Shown here: piece by piece, positions 62,526 to 64,000 of the stretch
How the letters are laid out: each line of letters begins with the position of its first letter
Position numbering within the stretch: position 1 is the first letter of the stretch
Source: Pleomorphomonas sp.
GTDB lineage: Bacteria > Pseudomonadota > Alphaproteobacteria > Rhizobiales > Pleomorphomonadaceae
NCBI GenBank assembly: GCA_029976075.1
Contig: JARKNW010000071.1
Span: 44,345 to 108,344 of the forward strand
Reading direction: 5' to 3'
DNA: 64,000 bases
Program-made: the position numbers and the translations under genes
The notes under the pieces: model-generated
Database searches by the model: none
The model's input: the letters and a program-made list of their open reading frames with translations, nothing else
Told to the model about the DNA's origin: nothing

Positions 62526-64000
62526 ATGGCCGTCAGTGCGAACCGTTTGGAACTCTTGCAGATCGCCGACGCGGTAGCTCGCGAGAAGTCGATCGACCGA
62601 CAGATCGTCATCGCGGCGATGGAAGACGCCATCCAGAAGGCGGCTCGCTCTCGCTACGGTTCCGAGACCGACGTTCGCGCCGAGATCAACCCGCGTACCG
62701 GTGAAATCAAGCTGCAGCGTCTCCTGCAGGTGGTCGAGAACGTCGAGAACTTCTCGACCGAGGTCGACCTCGTCGAGGCGCAGCGCCGCACCCCGGCCGC
62801 CCTCGTCGGCGACTTCATCTCCGAGCCGCTGCCGCCGATCGACTTCGGCCGCATCGCCGCCCAGTCGGCCAAGCAGGTGATCGTGCAGAAGGTGCGCGAG
62901 GCCGAGCGCGACCGCCAGTTCGACGAGTTCAAGGACCGGACCGGCGAAGTGGTCAACGGCGTCGTCAAGCGCGTCGAATACGGCAACTTCATCGTCGATC
63001 TCGGCCGTGGCGAGGCGATCTGCCGCCGCGACGAACTGATCCCCCGCGAGAGCTTCCGCTACGGCGACCGCATCCGCGCCATCATCCACGATGTGCGCCG
63101 CGAACAGCGCGGTCCGCAGGTGTTCCTGTCGCGTACCCATCCGCTGTTCATGGCCAAGCTGTTCGCCTCCGAAGTGCCGGAAATCTACGACGGCATCATC
63201 GAAGTGAAGTCGGTGGCCCGCGATCCGGGCTCCCGCGCCAAGATCGCCGTCATCTCCAAGGACTCGTCGATCGATCCGGTCGGCGCCTGCGTCGGCATGC
63301 GCGGCAGCCGCGTCCAGGCCGTCGTGCAGGAGCTGCAGGGCGAGAAGATTGACATCATTCCCTGGTCGCCCGATCCGGCCACCTTCATCGTCAACGCGCT
63401 GCAGCCGGCGGAAGTCGCCAAGGTGGTGCTCGACGAGGATGCCGAGCGCATCGAGGTGGTGGTGCCCGACGATCAGCTGTCGCTGGCCATCGGCCGTCGC
63501 GGCCAGAACGTGCGCCTCGCCAGCCAGCTGACCGGCTGGGCGATCGACATCCTGACCGAGCAGGAAGAGAGCGAGCGGCGCCAGAAGGAATTCAACGAGC
63601 GCACCGAGCTGTTCATGAACGCGCTCAACGTCGACGAAGTGGTCGGCCAGCTGCTGGCCACCGAAGGTTTCTCGACGGTCGAGGAGCTCACGCTTGTCGA
63701 GCGCGACGAAATCGCAGGCATCGAGGGCTTCGACGAAGAGACGGCCGAGGAAATCCAGGCGCGCGCCCAAGACTATCTCGACGCCAAGGAACGGGAGCTC
63801 GACGAAGAGCGGATCAAGCTCGGCGTCGACGATGCCCTGCGCGAAGTGCCGGGCGTCACCACGGCCATGATGGTGGCCCTCGGCAAGGACGGCGTGAAGA
63901 CGGTGGAAGACCTCGCTGGCTGCGCCACCGACGATCTCGTCGGCTGGACCGAGCGCAAGAATGGCGAGACCATCCGCAACAAGGGCAGCCTGTCCGATCT
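62526..64000 (+). CDS. nusA: Transcription termination/antitermination factor NusA (3' end outside window)
   Basis: The frame is open from ATG 62526 to the window end, 491 full codons, so the C-terminus is cut off. The N-terminal RNA-polymerase-binding domain reads SANRLELLQIADAVAREKSI, then AAMEDAIQKAARSRYG. The S1 domain (RTGEVVNGVVKRVEYGNFIVDL) and the KH domains (SRVQAVVQELQGEKIDI and DDQLSLAIGRRGQNVRLA) follow. The first of the C-terminal acidic repeats is complete, and the second is in progress at the end. GGAG lies 9 bases before the ATG. It is part of the rimP-nusA-infB operon; infB would be expected downstream. Confidence 0.98.
   Translation, partial: MAVSANRLELLQIADAVAREKSIDRQIVIAAMEDAIQKAARSRYGSETDVRAEINPRTGEIKLQRLLQVVENVENFSTEVDLVEAQRRTPAALVGDFISEPLPPIDFGRIAAQSAKQVIVQKVREAERDRQFDEFKDRTGEVVNGVVKRVEYGNFIVDLGRGEAICRRDELIPRESFRYGDRIRAIIHDVRREQRGPQVFLSRTHPLFMAKLFASEVPEIYDGIIEVKSVARDPGSRAKIAVISKDSSIDPVGACVGMRGSRVQAVVQELQGEKIDIIPWSPDPATFIVNALQPAEVAKVVLDEDAERIEVVVPDDQLSLAIGRRGQNVRLASQLTGWAIDILTEQEESERRQKEFNERTELFMNALNVDEVVGQLLATEGFSTVEELTLVERDEIAGIEGFDEETAEEIQARAQDYLDAKERELDEERIKLGVDDALREVPGVTTAMMVALGKDGVKTVEDLAGCATDDLVGWTERKNGETIRNKGSLSD

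Noticed and set aside
62493..63770. 425-codon minus-strand frame opposite nusA
   Set aside because: Shadow of nusA, which runs open past the window end.
1..64000. tRNA or rRNA genes, CRISPR arrays, insertion sequences, prophage or defence genes
   Set aside because: None recognised on either strand by eye: no T-loop-like tRNA sequences in the gaps, no spaced repeats, no transposase or integrase motifs. A tRNAscan-SE or Infernal run would settle the RNA genes.

Overview
The window is a stretch of high-G+C chromosome from an alphaproteobacterium, most likely of the order Hyphomicrobiales (Rhizobiales). The evidence is the run murJ-trpS-usp-nfuA, a rhizobial-type phospholipid N-methyltransferase (PmtA), ornithine-lipid genes (olsB and a PlsC/OlsA homologue), a Mur-like Fur without CxxC motifs, CheD and an STAS protein in the chemotaxis operon, a PraR-like regulator between lnt and metK, a mesaconyl-CoA hydratase homologue and CtrA-type sites. 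No tRNA or rRNA gene, CRISPR array, insertion sequence, integrase or prophage gene was seen. The window begins at the start of murJ and ends inside nusA.

Layout. 0-11 kb: lipid II flippase, tryptophanyl-tRNA synthetase, universal stress protein, Fe-S carrier, a nitroreductase, endonuclease III, an Ada-like repair protein, the minus-strand set hydrolase-dapB-gpmA, then infC and rpmI-rplT. 11-15.7 kb: pheS-pheT and the murein endopeptidase mepA. 15.8-23.2 kb: an envelope-glycosylation region (two GT2 polyprenyl-phosphate-sugar synthase types, two GT-C-like membrane proteins and one GtrA flippase) with olsB inside it. 23.2-32.4 kb: dnaK-dnaJ, pmtA, a cysteine-rich MarR regulator, lepA, grpE, a GFA-family enzyme and hrcA. 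32.5-35 kb: tsaB-rimI-fur-plsC/olsA. 35-42.5 kb: mesaconyl-CoA hydratase, polA, cobO-cobQ and cobD. 42.5-52.2 kb: a spacer followed by a chemotaxis operon (STAS-cheY-cheA-cheW-mcp-cheR-cheD-cheB). 52.2-64 kb: gamma-carbonic anhydrase, then miaB-phoH-ybeY-corC-lnt-praR-metK-trmB-rimP-nusA.

How the genes work together. Most are core functions: translation (trpS, pheST, infC, rpmI, rplT, lepA, miaB, tsaB, rimI, trmB, rimP, nusA), protein folding (dnaK/dnaJ/grpE with hrcA), repair and replication (nth, ada, polA), envelope lipids and lipoproteins (pmtA, olsB, plsC/olsA, lnt, murJ, mepA), cobalamin synthesis and chemotaxis. Non-coding signals often decide start codons: many good intrinsic terminators, a terminator-bearing leader before rimP-nusA, an AUU start for infC, a Pho-box-like array before olsB, a CtrA box before mepA, and a cheR leader with mutually exclusive hairpins.

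I did not find an obviously new defence, mobile or biosynthetic system. The points most worth a second look are the cheR leader, the two GT2/GT-C pairs sharing one GtrA, the Pho-box and CtrA candidates, the inverted repeat before nfuA and the cysteine cluster in the MarR regulator.
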